A model generated the notes under the pieces. It worked only from the letters and a program-made list of their open reading frames with translations. It did no database searches and was not told where the DNA came from. DNA of 5,854 bases from positions 1 to 5,854 of the forward strand of contig SKOM01000231.1 in NCBI GenBank assembly GCA_007120095.1. The letters run 5' to 3'. A program made the translations under genes and the position numbers. Shown here piece by piece: positions 5,752-5,854 of the stretch (within the stretch, counting starts at the first letter, position 1; every line of letters starts with the position of its first letter). Source of the stretch: Candidatus Competibacteraceae bacterium. Lineage in GTDB: Bacteria; Pseudomonadota; Gammaproteobacteria; Competibacterales; Competibacteraceae.

Positions 5752-5854
5752 ATGATAGGTATGAAAACAGCTTGGATTATACTCGCACTAAGCCTGCTGC
5801 TGCACGGTATGCCGGTGGTTGCTGATTTGGAAAGCGGCTTGTTGGCTTATGAGC
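5752..5854 (+). CDS. Secreted protein, N-terminal part, possibly Sel1-repeat type; partial
   Basis: Only the first 31 to 34 codons are in the window. There are two in-frame ATGs. The one at 5752 has GAGGG ten bases upstream (5737-5741). The one at 5761 begins MKTAWIILALSLLLHG and gives the more usual signal peptide length, so either is possible. The peptide is a classic Sec signal: Lys, then a hydrophobic core, then Met-Pro-Val-Val-Ala as the likely cleavage end. The mature start DLESGLLAYE resembles the first helix of the Sel1/tetratricopeptide-like repeat proteins common in gammaproteobacteria (A-D-F-x-x-G-x-x-A-Y). That family call rests on about ten residues and is weak. The signal peptide is well supported. 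Confidence 0.6.
   Translation, partial: MIGMKTAWIILALSLLLHGMPVVADLESGLLAYE

Overview
The window looks like chromosomal DNA of a gammaproteobacterium with a G+C content in the mid-50s (estimated by eye). PurB, MazG, NudF and the GNAT protein read as close relatives of the Escherichia coli or Pseudomonas proteins. I cannot fix the genus. The pairing of an orphan periplasmic binding protein with a CheW-like protein, and the Sel1-like start at the right edge, would suit environmental lineages such as Thiotrichales or Competibacter-like bacteria, but that is a guess. Coding density is high and I see no phage, transposon, CRISPR, rRNA or tRNA.

Layout. On the left, reading leftwards, a divergent CheW-like protein (431-910) is followed 11 bp later by the start of a secreted type-1 periplasmic binding protein that runs off the edge (1-419). 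A short divergent gap (911-963) separates this pair from a rightward two-gene unit, mazG (964-1743) and nudF (1743-2351), joined by a one-base TAATG overlap. A 28-bp near-perfect palindrome (2372-2399) lies in the convergent gap after nudF. From the right come leftward genes: purB (4349-5719), a GNAT acetyltransferase (3882-4331) and a small PLD-like/DUF7931-type protein (3368-3871), tightly packed as a probable operon. After a 187-bp gap with a possible promoter there is an unrecognised 255-residue protein (2413-3180). At the right edge a secreted protein, probably of the Sel1-repeat type, starts rightwards, divergent from purB.

How the genes work together. mazG and nudF are both house-cleaning nucleotide pyrophosphohydrolases and are probably translated together, which makes a small nucleotide-sanitation operon. 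purB makes AMP and the SAICAR-derived intermediate in purine synthesis. The two genes behind it probably ride on its transcript, and the GNAT plus PLD-like pair probably acts as one functional unit. The CheW-like protein plus binding protein suggests a sensory module whose receptor or kinase would lie beyond the left edge.

No clearly new multi-gene system is visible. The most open questions are the unrecognised 255-residue protein, the CheW/binding-protein pair and the GNAT/PLD-like pair.
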